Shown piece by piece: positions 21,735-29,024 of a DNA stretch of 64,000 nucleotides. The DNA is from Aureimonas sp. OT7 (GTDB lineage: Bacteria; Pseudomonadota; Alphaproteobacteria; Rhizobiales; Rhizobiaceae): contig NZ_CP062167.1 in NCBI RefSeq assembly GCF_014844055.1, positions 1,255,501 to 1,319,500 on the forward strand. Direction: 5' to 3'. The notes below the pieces were generated by a model. The model was not told the origin of the DNA, ran no database searches, and saw nothing but the letters and a program-made list of their open reading frames with translations. The translations under genes and the position numbers were made by a program. How positions within the stretch are numbered: position 1 is the stretch's first letter; each line of letters begins with the position of its first letter.

Positions 21735-22345
21735 CATGTATTCATCTAAAGTTGAAATTTTAAACAATGTACATATTGAAGCCAGACACATGTTTCTGTT
21801 AGGCAGCGTATCAACGCTTCCTCCTCCCCTCGCCCCCAAAAACGCATTGAGCAATGAATGCATTAAAAGTAGATCCGATCATTATAATAATAATTATTTC
21901 CAAGGCAACTCCCTTATTTTTCATTGTTCTTAACATTATCTTTAAAAAACCAAAACTGCTTTTAATATCAATAATTTCGGAGTTTATACTTGGCTTTTAC
22001 ATGGGGTTCTACTTGTACTTTGGCGCGTATCCTAGAGATTTGTTAGAAAGAATTGCAAGAATATACGACCATGGCGGACTACTGGAAATAGCAAAAGTCA
22101 CATTCTTTATGCCGATGCCGCAGACTAGCTGGGCATCTGCAGTAATTTTGATTCCGATGGTATTAAGTAAAAAGTAAAATTTATGGCTATATTGCGTATA
22201 CATTAATAAATATTCATATTCTTGCCTTGTGTCTATTCTTGTTGGCGTTATCGTTGTGAGATTGTAAATGTTAGGAATAGAGATCAATGAAGTGCTGACA
22301 ATATCAATTGTGGAGCAGGGAGCGTATTGGATTAATAACGTTTCC
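21735..22345. other. AT-rich islet, probably acquired DNA
   Basis: Base composition drops sharply from the GC-rich background to a clearly AT-rich stretch, with runs such as ATTATAATAATAATTATT, and rises again at about 22350. It lies in the ~1 kb between the divergent start of prs and the end of the M24 gene, which otherwise holds nothing conserved. Codons rare in the rest of the window (ATA, TTA, AAA runs) dominate its one plausible ORF. No terminal repeats or integrase were seen. Confidence 0.7.
21854..22177 (+). CDS. Hypothetical small membrane protein
   Basis: 107 aa ORF inside the AT-rich islet. Three hydrophobic segments are visible: residues ~9-30 with a run of seven Ile, ~34-58 and ~88-104. 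Basic residues between them would sit in the cytoplasm, and a charged loop (PRDLLERIARIYDHGG) connects the last two. No clear ribosome site precedes the ATG, and I recognise no family. Codon use is quite unlike its neighbours. It could be a genuine acquired gene or chance in AT-rich DNA. Confidence 0.35.
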   Translation: MNALKVDPIIIIIIISKATPLFFIVLNIIFKKPKLLLISIISEFILGFYMGFYLYFGAYPRDLLERIARIYDHGGLLEIAKVTFFMPMPQTSWASAVILIPMVLSKK

Positions 22346-22353
22346 ACAACTCT

Positions 22354-22560
22354 GGCGTTGCCAGTGGGTTGGAGGCAATAGATAAGCGGGCAAAGAAGGC
22401 TCGTATCACGACGATTACGATATCCAATCGCACGCGCCTCCTAGGTCAGATGGACCGGATACTGTTTCTGACGGCTGGGGAGGTTCGCGCCTATGGCGCT
22501 CCCGCCGAGGCCGACTATATCCTCACGCCGTTTGCGGATGCGGCGTTCCGCGAGGAATAG
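22354..22560 (+). pseudogene. Fragment of an ABC-transporter ATPase C-terminus (type I secretion-like)
   Basis: About 65 codons, up to TAG at 22558-22560, resemble the end of a PrtD/HlyB-type ATPase domain. ITTITISNRTRLLGQMDRIL stands where the H-loop (usually AHRP) and D-R-I-L strand occur, followed by FLTAGEVRAYGAPAEAD in place of LxxGRVxAFGPxDEV. No Walker A, signature or Walker B precedes it; upstream sequence is the AT-rich islet. The H-loop His is Asn. It looks like the remnant of a deleted secretion gene. Confidence 0.5.
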
Positions 22561-22585
22561 GCCATCACTACAATACCTGCCTCGG

Positions 22586-23737
22586 TCACCCCACGACCGT
22601 CATTTCCAGCGGCAGCCGGGAGAGCGGCTCTGGCGCGCCGGTTGTCGTGAGGTAGGTGCGGCCGAGGCACATGGCGGTGCCGGAATCGGAATCCATGATG
22701 ATCATATGGGCGAAAAGCGTCATGTCCGGCTGGATCGCCTCCGGATTGCCGGCATAGAACATCTGCGGGTCCATCCAGGACGGCGCGAAGCGCGCGCCCA
22801 GCGAGTAGCCGCAGGCCGTCAGGCGGTGGCGGACCAGATTATGCTCTTCCATAACGCGCGCATGGGCGTCGAAGACGTCGCCAAAGGTCTGGCCCGGCCG
22901 CATCACCTCCTCCACTGCCAGCAGCGCCTCGTGCGCCGCGGCGAAGAGTTCCTCGTGCCGCATCAGTGGGCTGCCGAGGATCAGCGTGCGCATCAAGGCC
23001 GAATGGTACTGTGATTTGACCCCGGCCCATTCGAGCGTCAGCTGGTCTTGCGCGGAAAGCTTGCGGCGCCCCGCCTTGTAGCGACACAGAAGCGCATCCG
23101 GGCCCGACCCGATGATGAACGGGTTGGCCGGGTAGTCTCCGCCCTGCCGCAGGATATCGCCCTGCAGCACGGCAAGAAGCTCGCCTTCGTCGGCTCCCTC
23201 CTTCACGAGCGGCAGCATGGCCTCGTAGGCATCGTCGGCAAGCCGCGCCGCCTCGCGGACATGGACGATCTCGGCCGGACTCTTGATCAGGCGCAACGCC
23301 GGCACGAGGTCGGACGCGTCGCGCAAGGTAGCAAAGGAGCCGAGCTTTTCCTGGACCAGCCGCCCATTGGCGGCGGTCAGCCCGTGCGTCGCCCATTCGA
23401 CGCCGATCTTCGCACCCAGAAGACCCATCTCGTCGCACAGGTCGCGCAGGTCGATGGATGGATCGGCCCCGGCGCGGTCGCGCCAGAGGACGATATCCTT
23501 GATGATGGACGTCGCCTGGGCCTGACGCAGGTCTGCCGAGCGGGTGAGCAGCTTCATCTCACCATCGGCCTTCACGATGAGGCACTGGAAGAAGCAGAAC
23601 CCGAACGTGTCGTACCCCGTCAGCCAATACATCGAATCCTGGGCGAACAGCAGCATGGCGTCGAGCTTCTGCTCGGCCATCTCCACCATCAGCCGGTTCA
23701 GCCGCGCGGCATACTCGTCGGGCGCGAAATGAAGCAT
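22586..23737 (-). CDS. M24-family (creatinase/ectoine hydrolase-like) protein without metal ligands
   Basis: 383 aa with the creatinase N-terminal domain (residues 1-130) and a C-terminal pita-bread domain. At the places where aminopeptidase P has its five metal ligands (D, D, H, E, E) this protein reads LEWAGVKSQYHSALMRT, ACGYSLG and LFAHMIIM, so the metal site appears lost, as in creatinase and ectoine hydrolase (DoeA). It therefore probably hydrolyses a small amide-like compound, not a Xaa-Pro peptide. Start 23737 gives MLHFAPDEYAARL, the usual beginning. It is last in the lgt-midA-pgeF run, 11 nt after pgeF. Confidence 0.75.
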   Translation of the reverse strand: MLHFAPDEYAARLNRLMVEMAEQKLDAMLLFAQDSMYWLTGYDTFGFCFFQCLIVKADGEMKLLTRSADLRQAQATSIIKDIVLWRDRAGADPSIDLRDLCDEMGLLGAKIGVEWATHGLTAANGRLVQEKLGSFATLRDASDLVPALRLIKSPAEIVHVREAARLADDAYEAMLPLVKEGADEGELLAVLQGDILRQGGDYPANPFIIGSGPDALLCRYKAGRRKLSAQDQLTLEWAGVKSQYHSALMRTLILGSPLMRHEELFAAAHEALLAVEEVMRPGQTFGDVFDAHARVMEEHNLVRHRLTACGYSLGARFAPSWMDPQMFYAGNPEAIQPDMTLFAHMIIMDSDSGTAMCLGRTYLTTTGAPEPLSRLPLEMTVVG

Positions 23738-23748
23738 GGGGGTTTTCC

Positions 23749-24564
23749 TCAGAAGCTGTCGTTCAGCATGATGGCCGACAATTGACGCCCGTAATCCGGC
23801 TCGCCCCGATGGGTCGTGCGGCGGAACGAGTAAAAGGCGGCAGGCTCGCCATAGGTGCAACGGCCAACGAAATGGCCTTCTACCCCAGCGTGCTCCAGTG
23901 TCGCAAGAATGAAGCCCGGCAAGTCGAACTGGCGCTTCTCCGAGGTCGCTCCGGGCGCGAAGAAGCGCGCGAAGGCAGGATCGGCCGCGACGAACTCCGC
24001 CTCCATGGCGGCTCCTACCTCGTAGTTGAGGGGCGTGATGCAGGGGCCGAGAACCGCGACAATGTCGCCGCGTGCGGCGCCAAGCCCTTCCATGGCCGCG
24101 ACGGTGGATTCCAGCACGCCGCCCAGGGCGCCGCGCCAGCCGGCATGGGCCGCGCCCACCGCGCGCCCCTGCCTGTCGGCGAAGAGAACCGGGCCGCAAT
24201 CGGCCGTGACCACGCCGATGGCGAGGCCCGGCTTCGCCGTGACCACGCCGTCCGCCCTGGGGCGCGTGCCCGGGAAGGGCGCGTCGATCACCGCGACATC
24301 GGGCGAATGGACCTGCCAGGGCGTGGCCGGCCCTTCGCCGGCCGCGCCGAGCCAGCGCATGGCGGCGCGGCGATTGGCGGCGACATGGGCCGGATCGTCG
24401 TCGGAGCCGATGCCGACGTTCAACCCCTCATAGATGCCGCGCGAAACGCCGCCGCGGCGGGTAAAGAAGGCGTGGCGCACATGGGCCAGCGCATCCAGCG
24501 GCGCACCTGCGACGACATCGTCCGGCGTCAGCGTGGGATCTGCTTCGAGACTCGCTTCGATCAT
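23749..24564 (-). CDS. pgeF: Peptidoglycan editing factor / laccase-domain protein (YfiH type)
   Basis: 271 aa multi-copper-like fold protein with the conserved metal-binding elements TADCGPVLFAD and GAAHAGWRGALGGV and the C-terminal HFVGRCTYGEPAAFYSFRR. PgeF edits L-Ser out of peptidoglycan precursors in E. coli; other members act on purine nucleosides. The start is put at ATG 24564. A TTG at 24600 that overlaps the stop of the methyltransferase gene is possible. Neighbour order lgt-midA-pgeF is conserved in alphaproteobacteria. Confidence 0.9.
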   Translation of the reverse strand: MIEASLEADPTLTPDDVVAGAPLDALAHVRHAFFTRRGGVSRGIYEGLNVGIGSDDDPAHVAANRRAAMRWLGAAGEGPATPWQVHSPDVAVIDAPFPGTRPRADGVVTAKPGLAIGVVTADCGPVLFADRQGRAVGAAHAGWRGALGGVLESTVAAMEGLGAARGDIVAVLGPCITPLNYEVGAAMEAEFVAADPAFARFFAPGATSEKRQFDLPGFILATLEHAGVEGHFVGRCTYGEPAAFYSFRRTTHRGEPDYGRQLSAIMLNDSF

Positions 24565-24596
24565 GGCGCGGATGGTGGTTGAGCGGCAGGCGCAAG

Positions 24597-25682
24597 TCAA
24601 TCGAAGGGCGGCAGGGGCAACGCGGTGGAGCCGGCGGCGACGACCTTGAAAAGGTCTCCCATCTCGCCGGGGCCGGTGCCGGCCAGCCGGTGGGCCTGAG
24701 ACGCGATCTCGGCCCGCCCTGCCGCGTCGCGCGTGGCGCCGAGCGCGCCGGCACGTTCGGCAAGGCCAAGTGCCAGCAGAAATTGCCCCTGCGTCACGAT
24801 GGGCGAAACGGCGACACCCGCATGGCGCATGGTTTCCGCAAGGTCGGCGAAATCGACATGCGACGTGATGTCATGCAGCCCCGGCTCTGCGAGCGGGTCG
24901 GCGAAGGCGTGGCTGCGCATGGCCTGAAGCGTATCTCCATAGCCACTCTGCGCATGGCCGTAGTCGAAACAGAGAAACGCCCCGCCGCGCTGCACCAGCA
25001 TGGACGCCAGGCGGGCGGCAAGGCGCCTTCGGGCCGGCGACACTTCCAGGATATCGCCGGCGCGTGGCGGTGGCAGGCGCGCGGGCACTCCGATCGGGCC
25101 CGCCGGCCCCTCCACGAAGCGAAAGCCGCCGCCGGGCGCGGTGGCCACCAGCCGCTCTTGCAGACCCGTGCCGTCATGAACGAACTGGCGGATCGCGATG
25201 GCGTCGAACAATTCGTTGGCCACCGCCAGCAACGGCATGGCGGGCAGTCGGTCGATGCTGCGGTGACGGCGCAGCGGCAGGTCGAAGCCGGACAGCCTCT
25301 CGTGCTGGATGCCGGCCAACCGGTCACTGACTTCGATCAGGTGCACACGGGCCGCCCGCGAAAAGCCGGTGTCGAGCTGCCGGACGGTGCGCAGGATGTC
25401 GGCCATCAAGGTCCCGCGCCCCGGACCGATTTCGACAAGGGCGAAGGGGGAGGGGCTTCCCAGGGCGCGCCAGGCGGCCACGAGCCATGCGCCGACAAGC
25501 TCGCCGAACATCTGGCTGACATCGGGTGCCGTGATGAAATCGCCCTCCGCACCGAAGGGCCGGCGGCTCGTGTAGTAACCGTCCACGGGATCGAAGAGGG
25601 CGGCGTTCCAGAATTCGGCGAGCGTCAGCGGGCCTCGTGCCGCGATGCGCCTGGCCAGGCGCTCCGCGAGCGGCTCCGTCAT
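24597..25682 (-). CDS. Class I SAM-dependent methyltransferase (MidA/NDUFAF7 family)
   Basis: 361 aa. The ATG overlaps the lgt stop (ATGA). The N-terminus has the family segment LTLAEFWNAALFDPVDGYYTSRRPFGAEGDFITAPDVSQMFGE, followed by the SAM-binding loop LVEIGPGRGTLMADIL. The human homologue NDUFAF7 dimethylates an arginine of complex I subunit NDUFS2, and bacterial members are presumed to do likewise. It is cotranscribed with lgt and pgeF. Confidence 0.9.
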   Translation of the reverse strand: MTEPLAERLARRIAARGPLTLAEFWNAALFDPVDGYYTSRRPFGAEGDFITAPDVSQMFGELVGAWLVAAWRALGSPSPFALVEIGPGRGTLMADILRTVRQLDTGFSRAARVHLIEVSDRLAGIQHERLSGFDLPLRRHRSIDRLPAMPLLAVANELFDAIAIRQFVHDGTGLQERLVATAPGGGFRFVEGPAGPIGVPARLPPPRAGDILEVSPARRRLAARLASMLVQRGGAFLCFDYGHAQSGYGDTLQAMRSHAFADPLAEPGLHDITSHVDFADLAETMRHAGVAVSPIVTQGQFLLALGLAERAGALGATRDAAGRAEIASQAHRLAGTGPGEMGDLFKVVAAGSTALPLPPFD

Positions 25683-26521
25683 GGCCTTGCATCTGCGGCC
25701 GGCGCCGTGGCGATCGCCCAAAGGCCAATCAGCACCATCGGCAGCGACAGCACCATGCCCATGGTGAGCCAGCCGGTGCCGAGAAGGTAGCCGAGTTGCG
25801 GATCCGGCAGACGGAAGAATTCGACGAAGATGCGCGCCAGGCCGTACAGCAGCACGAAGGCCCCGCTGACGAGGCGCGGCCGGCCCAGAGCGTGGAAATG
25901 GTGGGTCATGATGCGCAGGACGATGAAGATGAGCACGCCTTCGAGAAGCGCCTCGTAGAGCTGGCTCGGGTGGCGGGGCTCCGGCCCGGCATGCGGAAAG
26001 ACCATGGCCCAGGAAACGCTGGTCGGCGCACCCCACAATTCGCCGTTGATGAAATTGGCGATCCGTCCGAAGAACAGGCCGAAGGGCACCGACGCCGCGA
26101 CCACATCGATCAGGCTGAATATCGGCACGCTGTGCCTGCGGGCGAAAATGATCATGGCTATGGTGACGCCGATCAGCCCGCCATGGAACGACATGCCCCC
26201 TTCCCAGATGCGCAGGGCCGATATCGGGTCGGCGGCGATGCGGGCGAAATCGTAGAAGAGAATATGGCCGATGCGACCGCCGGCCACGATGCCGATCGTG
26301 ATCCAGACGATGAAGTCGTCGATATCCTCGCGGGTCAACGGCGAGCGACCACCCGGCCACAGGCGGGGGTTGGACACCAGCGCCCTGCCGTAGAGCCAGC
26401 CGCACAGGATGCCCGCCACATAGGCGAGACCGTACCAGCGCAGGGCGATGGGGCCGACCTGCAGAAATACGGGGTCGATCTGCGGATAGGTCAGCACGCT
26501 GAGAAAGGGCATCGCGTTCAT
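25679..26521 (-). CDS. lgt: Prolipoprotein diacylglyceryl transferase
   Basis: 280 aa, seven-helix inner-membrane enzyme that adds diacylglycerol to the lipobox Cys of prolipoproteins. It has the Lgt signature FGRIANFINGELWG, HGGLIGV with the essential His, and HPSQLYEALLEG. The start at 26521 gives MNAMPFLSVLTYPQIDPV; an upstream extension to 26623 lacks membrane character. It is first in the lgt-midA-pgeF operon and divergent from the ubiK-like gene. Confidence 0.95.
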   Translation of the reverse strand: MNAMPFLSVLTYPQIDPVFLQVGPIALRWYGLAYVAGILCGWLYGRALVSNPRLWPGGRSPLTREDIDDFIVWITIGIVAGGRIGHILFYDFARIAADPISALRIWEGGMSFHGGLIGVTIAMIIFARRHSVPIFSLIDVVAASVPFGLFFGRIANFINGELWGAPTSVSWAMVFPHAGPEPRHPSQLYEALLEGVLIFIVLRIMTHHFHALGRPRLVSGAFVLLYGLARIFVEFFRLPDPQLGYLLGTGWLTMGMVLSLPMVLIGLWAIATAPAADARP

Positions 26522-26660
26522 GGCAGGTCCGTCGCATGGGTCTTGGCGGGCAGGTGTGTCGTGCCGGCGCGCCCCGGTCAAGCGCGCATTGCCCGCCGCC
26601 ATTGCCAACGGGCCCGCCATCACCTACCTCAGACTTCCGGCTTAGATGGAGACAGCGACG

Positions 26661-26972
26661 ATGACGAACAGCGGCCCGAACCGAATCTTCGACGAGTTCG
26701 CCAAGGTGTTCACCGATACGGCCGGTGCCGCACAGGGCGTGCGCCGCGAAGTGGAAACCATCGTGCGGACGCAGGTGGAGCGTCTTCTGAACCAGCTGGA
26801 GATCGTCCAGCGCGAAGAGTTCGAGGCCGCGCGCGACATGGCCGTGCGGGCGCGCACGGAAAACGAGGAGTTGAAGCGCCGGATCGCCGCGCTGGAGGCG
26901 CGCCTAGACGCCGGCGCGGCGCCCGCCGTGCCCGGCGAAGGGCCGCCAAGCCCGGCCGCGCCTACGCTTTAA
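26661..26972 (+). CDS. Accessory factor UbiK-family (BMFP domain) protein
   Basis: 103 aa, mostly helical and coiled-coil (residues ~15-85: VRREVETIVRTQVERLLNQLEIVQREEFEAARDMAVRARTENEELKRRIAALEARL), with a Pro/Ala-rich tail. UbiK proteins form trimers that help assemble the ubiquinone biosynthesis complex on lipids. The start is ATG 26661, which has GGAG 9 nt upstream. ATG 26646 would place that GGAG inside the gene. Confidence 0.85.
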   Translation: MTNSGPNRIFDEFAKVFTDTAGAAQGVRREVETIVRTQVERLLNQLEIVQREEFEAARDMAVRARTENEELKRRIAALEARLDAGAAPAVPGEGPPSPAAPTL

Positions 26973-26987
26973 CCGGCGATCTACAGG

Positions 26988-27038
26988 TTTTCCACAGCCA
27001 GCCCGGCATTTATCCACCGGCATTATCGTGCCGGTGGA
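26988..27038 (+). promoter_or_regulatory. Two DnaA-box-like nonamers and a perfect hairpin
   Basis: TTTTCCACA (26988-26996) and TTATCCACC (27010-27018) each differ from the DnaA box TTATCCACA by one base and are 22 nt apart. The second overlaps a perfect 10-bp stem TCCACCGGCA / TGCCGGTGGA (27013-27022, 27029-27038) with a 6-nt loop, followed by an A-rich tract. The hairpin could be the ubiK terminator. The intergenic stretch 26973-27229 otherwise shows no gene. Confidence 0.4.
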
Positions 27039-27229
27039 AAAGGCAAAAAGCGCTTGGCCCAGAGTCGCTTGGCGCGGGCGCATCCAGCTTGGGCGGTGCG
27101 CGTGCCTGTCATACAAGGGTTAAAAACCGGTTACCCCTCTGGCGTCCGGACTCTCTCCCTATACACTGATTCTAAAGGTTGATTCGGTGTCCGGCGCGTC
27201 GTCGCGCCAGAGGGGAATGACTGCTCATC

Positions 27230-27730
27230 ATGCGCTTTGGCGAACTGGAATTCGTGCGACATTCGCACCCCGTGGATGTCATCGAGGTTGTCGCGGCCGA
27301 TCGCGACTGGAGTTTTGAACGCCCTTGCGACGACGAGATCGCGATGAGCGTCACGGGGCGCTGGGCCGATTACTCCGTTTCCTTCTCATGGGTCGAGGAT
27401 TGCGAAGCCCTGCATCTGGCCTGCGCCTTCGAGTTGAAGGTGCCGGAGCGGCGCTTGTGCCAGATGCACCGGCTTCTGGCGCAGGTGAACGAGAAACTTC
27501 TCGTCGGTCATTTCGACCTCTGGAATTCCGAAAGTGCCATCATGTTCCGCCATGCGCAGCTTCTGTGCGGCGGCGCCGACCCGACCAGCCAGCAGGTGGA
27601 GCGCATGCTGGTTCTGGCTCTCGACAGTTGCGACCGATACTTCCAGGCATTCCAGTTCGTGGTCTGGGCCAACAAGCCGGCCGATGAGGCCCTGGCGGAT
27701 GCCCTGTTCGAAACGGTCGGCAACGCCTGA
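27230..27730 (+). CDS. YbjN domain-containing protein
   Basis: 166 aa, alpha/beta protein related to type III secretion chaperones by fold. The order HPVDVIEVVAADRDWSFERPCDDEIAMSV, SFSWVEDCEALHLACAFELKVPE, NEKLLVGHFDLWNSESAIMFRHAQLL and CDRYFQAFQFVVWANKPADEAL is conserved in alphaproteobacteria, usually next to proC as here. Its function is not known; E. coli YbjN affects motility and stress when overexpressed. Confidence 0.85.
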   Translation: MRFGELEFVRHSHPVDVIEVVAADRDWSFERPCDDEIAMSVTGRWADYSVSFSWVEDCEALHLACAFELKVPERRLCQMHRLLAQVNEKLLVGHFDLWNSESAIMFRHAQLLCGGADPTSQQVERMLVLALDSCDRYFQAFQFVVWANKPADEALADALFETVGNA

Positions 27731-27779
27731 CGGCGATGATCCGCATGCCGGCCACGGCCGGGCGATGGAGGTGAGCGGT

Positions 27780-28589
27780 ATGACGGTTCCGAAGAGGGTT
27801 CTTCTGGTTGGTGGTGGCAATATGGGTGCCGCGATGGCGCATGGCTGGCTCGATGGGGCGCTTGCTCCCGCCGGCCTGACGGTGCTGGACCCGAATGCCG
27901 GGGCGCCATTGCAGCCCTTGATCGCCAAGGGCGCGCGGCACGTGACGGAGGCTCCCTCGGAAAGCTTCGATATCGTCGTGGTGGCGGTGAAGCCGCAGGT
28001 GATGGAGGCGGCGCTTCCGGCTTTGCGCCCGGCCCTGTCCGGCGATACGCCGGTCGTGTCGGTGGCGGCGGGCAAGACGGTCTCCTTCATCGAGCGGCTT
28101 CTGGGCGAGCGACCGGTCGTGAGGGCCATGCCGAACACCCCCGCGATGATCGGCCGCGGCATCACCGGCGCCTATTCCAACCAGCGTGTCACCGCAGGGC
28201 AGCGCGCCATGGCGCAGACACTGCTGGAGGCCAGCGGCCCGGTGGAATGGGTCGAGCGCGAAAGCGATATCGACCTTGTGACGGGGGTCTCCGGTTCCGG
28301 GCCGGCCTATGTGTTCCTGCTGGCCGAGGCGATGGCCGCGGCCGGCGCGAAGCTTGGCCTTTCGCCGGAACTGGCCATGCGCCTCGCCCGCCACACGGTG
28401 GCTGGCGCCGGCGAATTGATGATCCGCTCGGACGAGGAGCCGGCGACGCTGCGCCGCAACGTCACCTCTCCCAATGGCACCACGGCCGCCGCGCTGGCGG
28501 TGCTGATGGAGCCGGATGGGCTCGAGCCGCTGATGCAGAAGGCGATTGCCGCCGCGGCGCGGCGGGCCGCCGAACTTTCGAAGGACTGA
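27780..28589 (+). CDS. proC: Pyrroline-5-carboxylate reductase
   Basis: 269 aa, final step of proline synthesis (P5C to proline with NAD(P)H). It has the N-terminal Rossmann motif LLVGGGNMGAAMAHGWL, VVAVKPQ, RAMPNTPAMIGRG and the C-terminal signature GVSGSGPAYVFLLAEAM through VTSPNGTTAAAL. Start ATG 27780 follows GGAGGTGAGC. It is separated by 49 nt from the ybjN-like gene. Confidence 0.95.
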   Translation: MTVPKRVLLVGGGNMGAAMAHGWLDGALAPAGLTVLDPNAGAPLQPLIAKGARHVTEAPSESFDIVVVAVKPQVMEAALPALRPALSGDTPVVSVAAGKTVSFIERLLGERPVVRAMPNTPAMIGRGITGAYSNQRVTAGQRAMAQTLLEASGPVEWVERESDIDLVTGVSGSGPAYVFLLAEAMAAAGAKLGLSPELAMRLARHTVAGAGELMIRSDEEPATLRRNVTSPNGTTAAALAVLMEPDGLEPLMQKAIAAAARRAAELSKD

Positions 28590-28593
28590 TGGC

Positions 28594-28953
28594 ATGAGTG
28601 CAGGCGGGGCGGTGGCCGAGGCGATCGGTTACGATGACTTCCTCAAGGTGGACATCCGCGTCGGGACCATCGTCCAGGCGGAGCCGTTTCCGGAAGCGCG
28701 CAAGCCGGCCTTCCGGCTGATGATCGATTTCGGGCCTGAGATCGGCGTGAAGAAGTCTTCGGCGCAGATCACCGTGCGCCATTCGCTGGACGAGCTTGTC
28801 GGGCGGCAGGTCATGGCGGTCGTGAACTTCCCGCCACGGCAGATCGGGCCGATGCGCTCGGAAGTGCTGACGCTGGGTTTCCCGGACGAGAGCGGCAACG
28901 TCGTTCTGGCGGGCTTGAGCCATAGCGTGCCGAATGGCGGCCGGCTCTTCTGA
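28594..28953 (+). CDS. csaA: tRNA-binding domain protein CsaA
   Basis: 119 aa, a single EMAP/tRNA-binding OB fold: YDDFLKVDIRVGTIVQAEPFPEARKPAFRL, VKKSSAQITVRHSLDELVGRQVMAVVNFPPRQIGPMRSEVL. CsaA proteins bind tRNA and have been linked to chaperone activity in protein export. ATG 28594 is 4 nt after proC, so the two are likely cotranscribed. Confidence 0.92.
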   Translation: MSAGGAVAEAIGYDDFLKVDIRVGTIVQAEPFPEARKPAFRLMIDFGPEIGVKKSSAQITVRHSLDELVGRQVMAVVNFPPRQIGPMRSEVLTLGFPDESGNVVLAGLSHSVPNGGRLF

Positions 28954-29024
28954 CTAAGGCCGGCTCCGCCGCGTCGATGGCGCACAGCGGCGTAAGCGCA
29001 AACCACTTCGACTGCAAACAGCGT

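Noticed and set aside
22009..22347. 112-codon ORF on the minus strand of the AT-rich islet
   Set aside because: No membrane or domain pattern and no ribosome site; it is antisense to the better plus-strand ORF.
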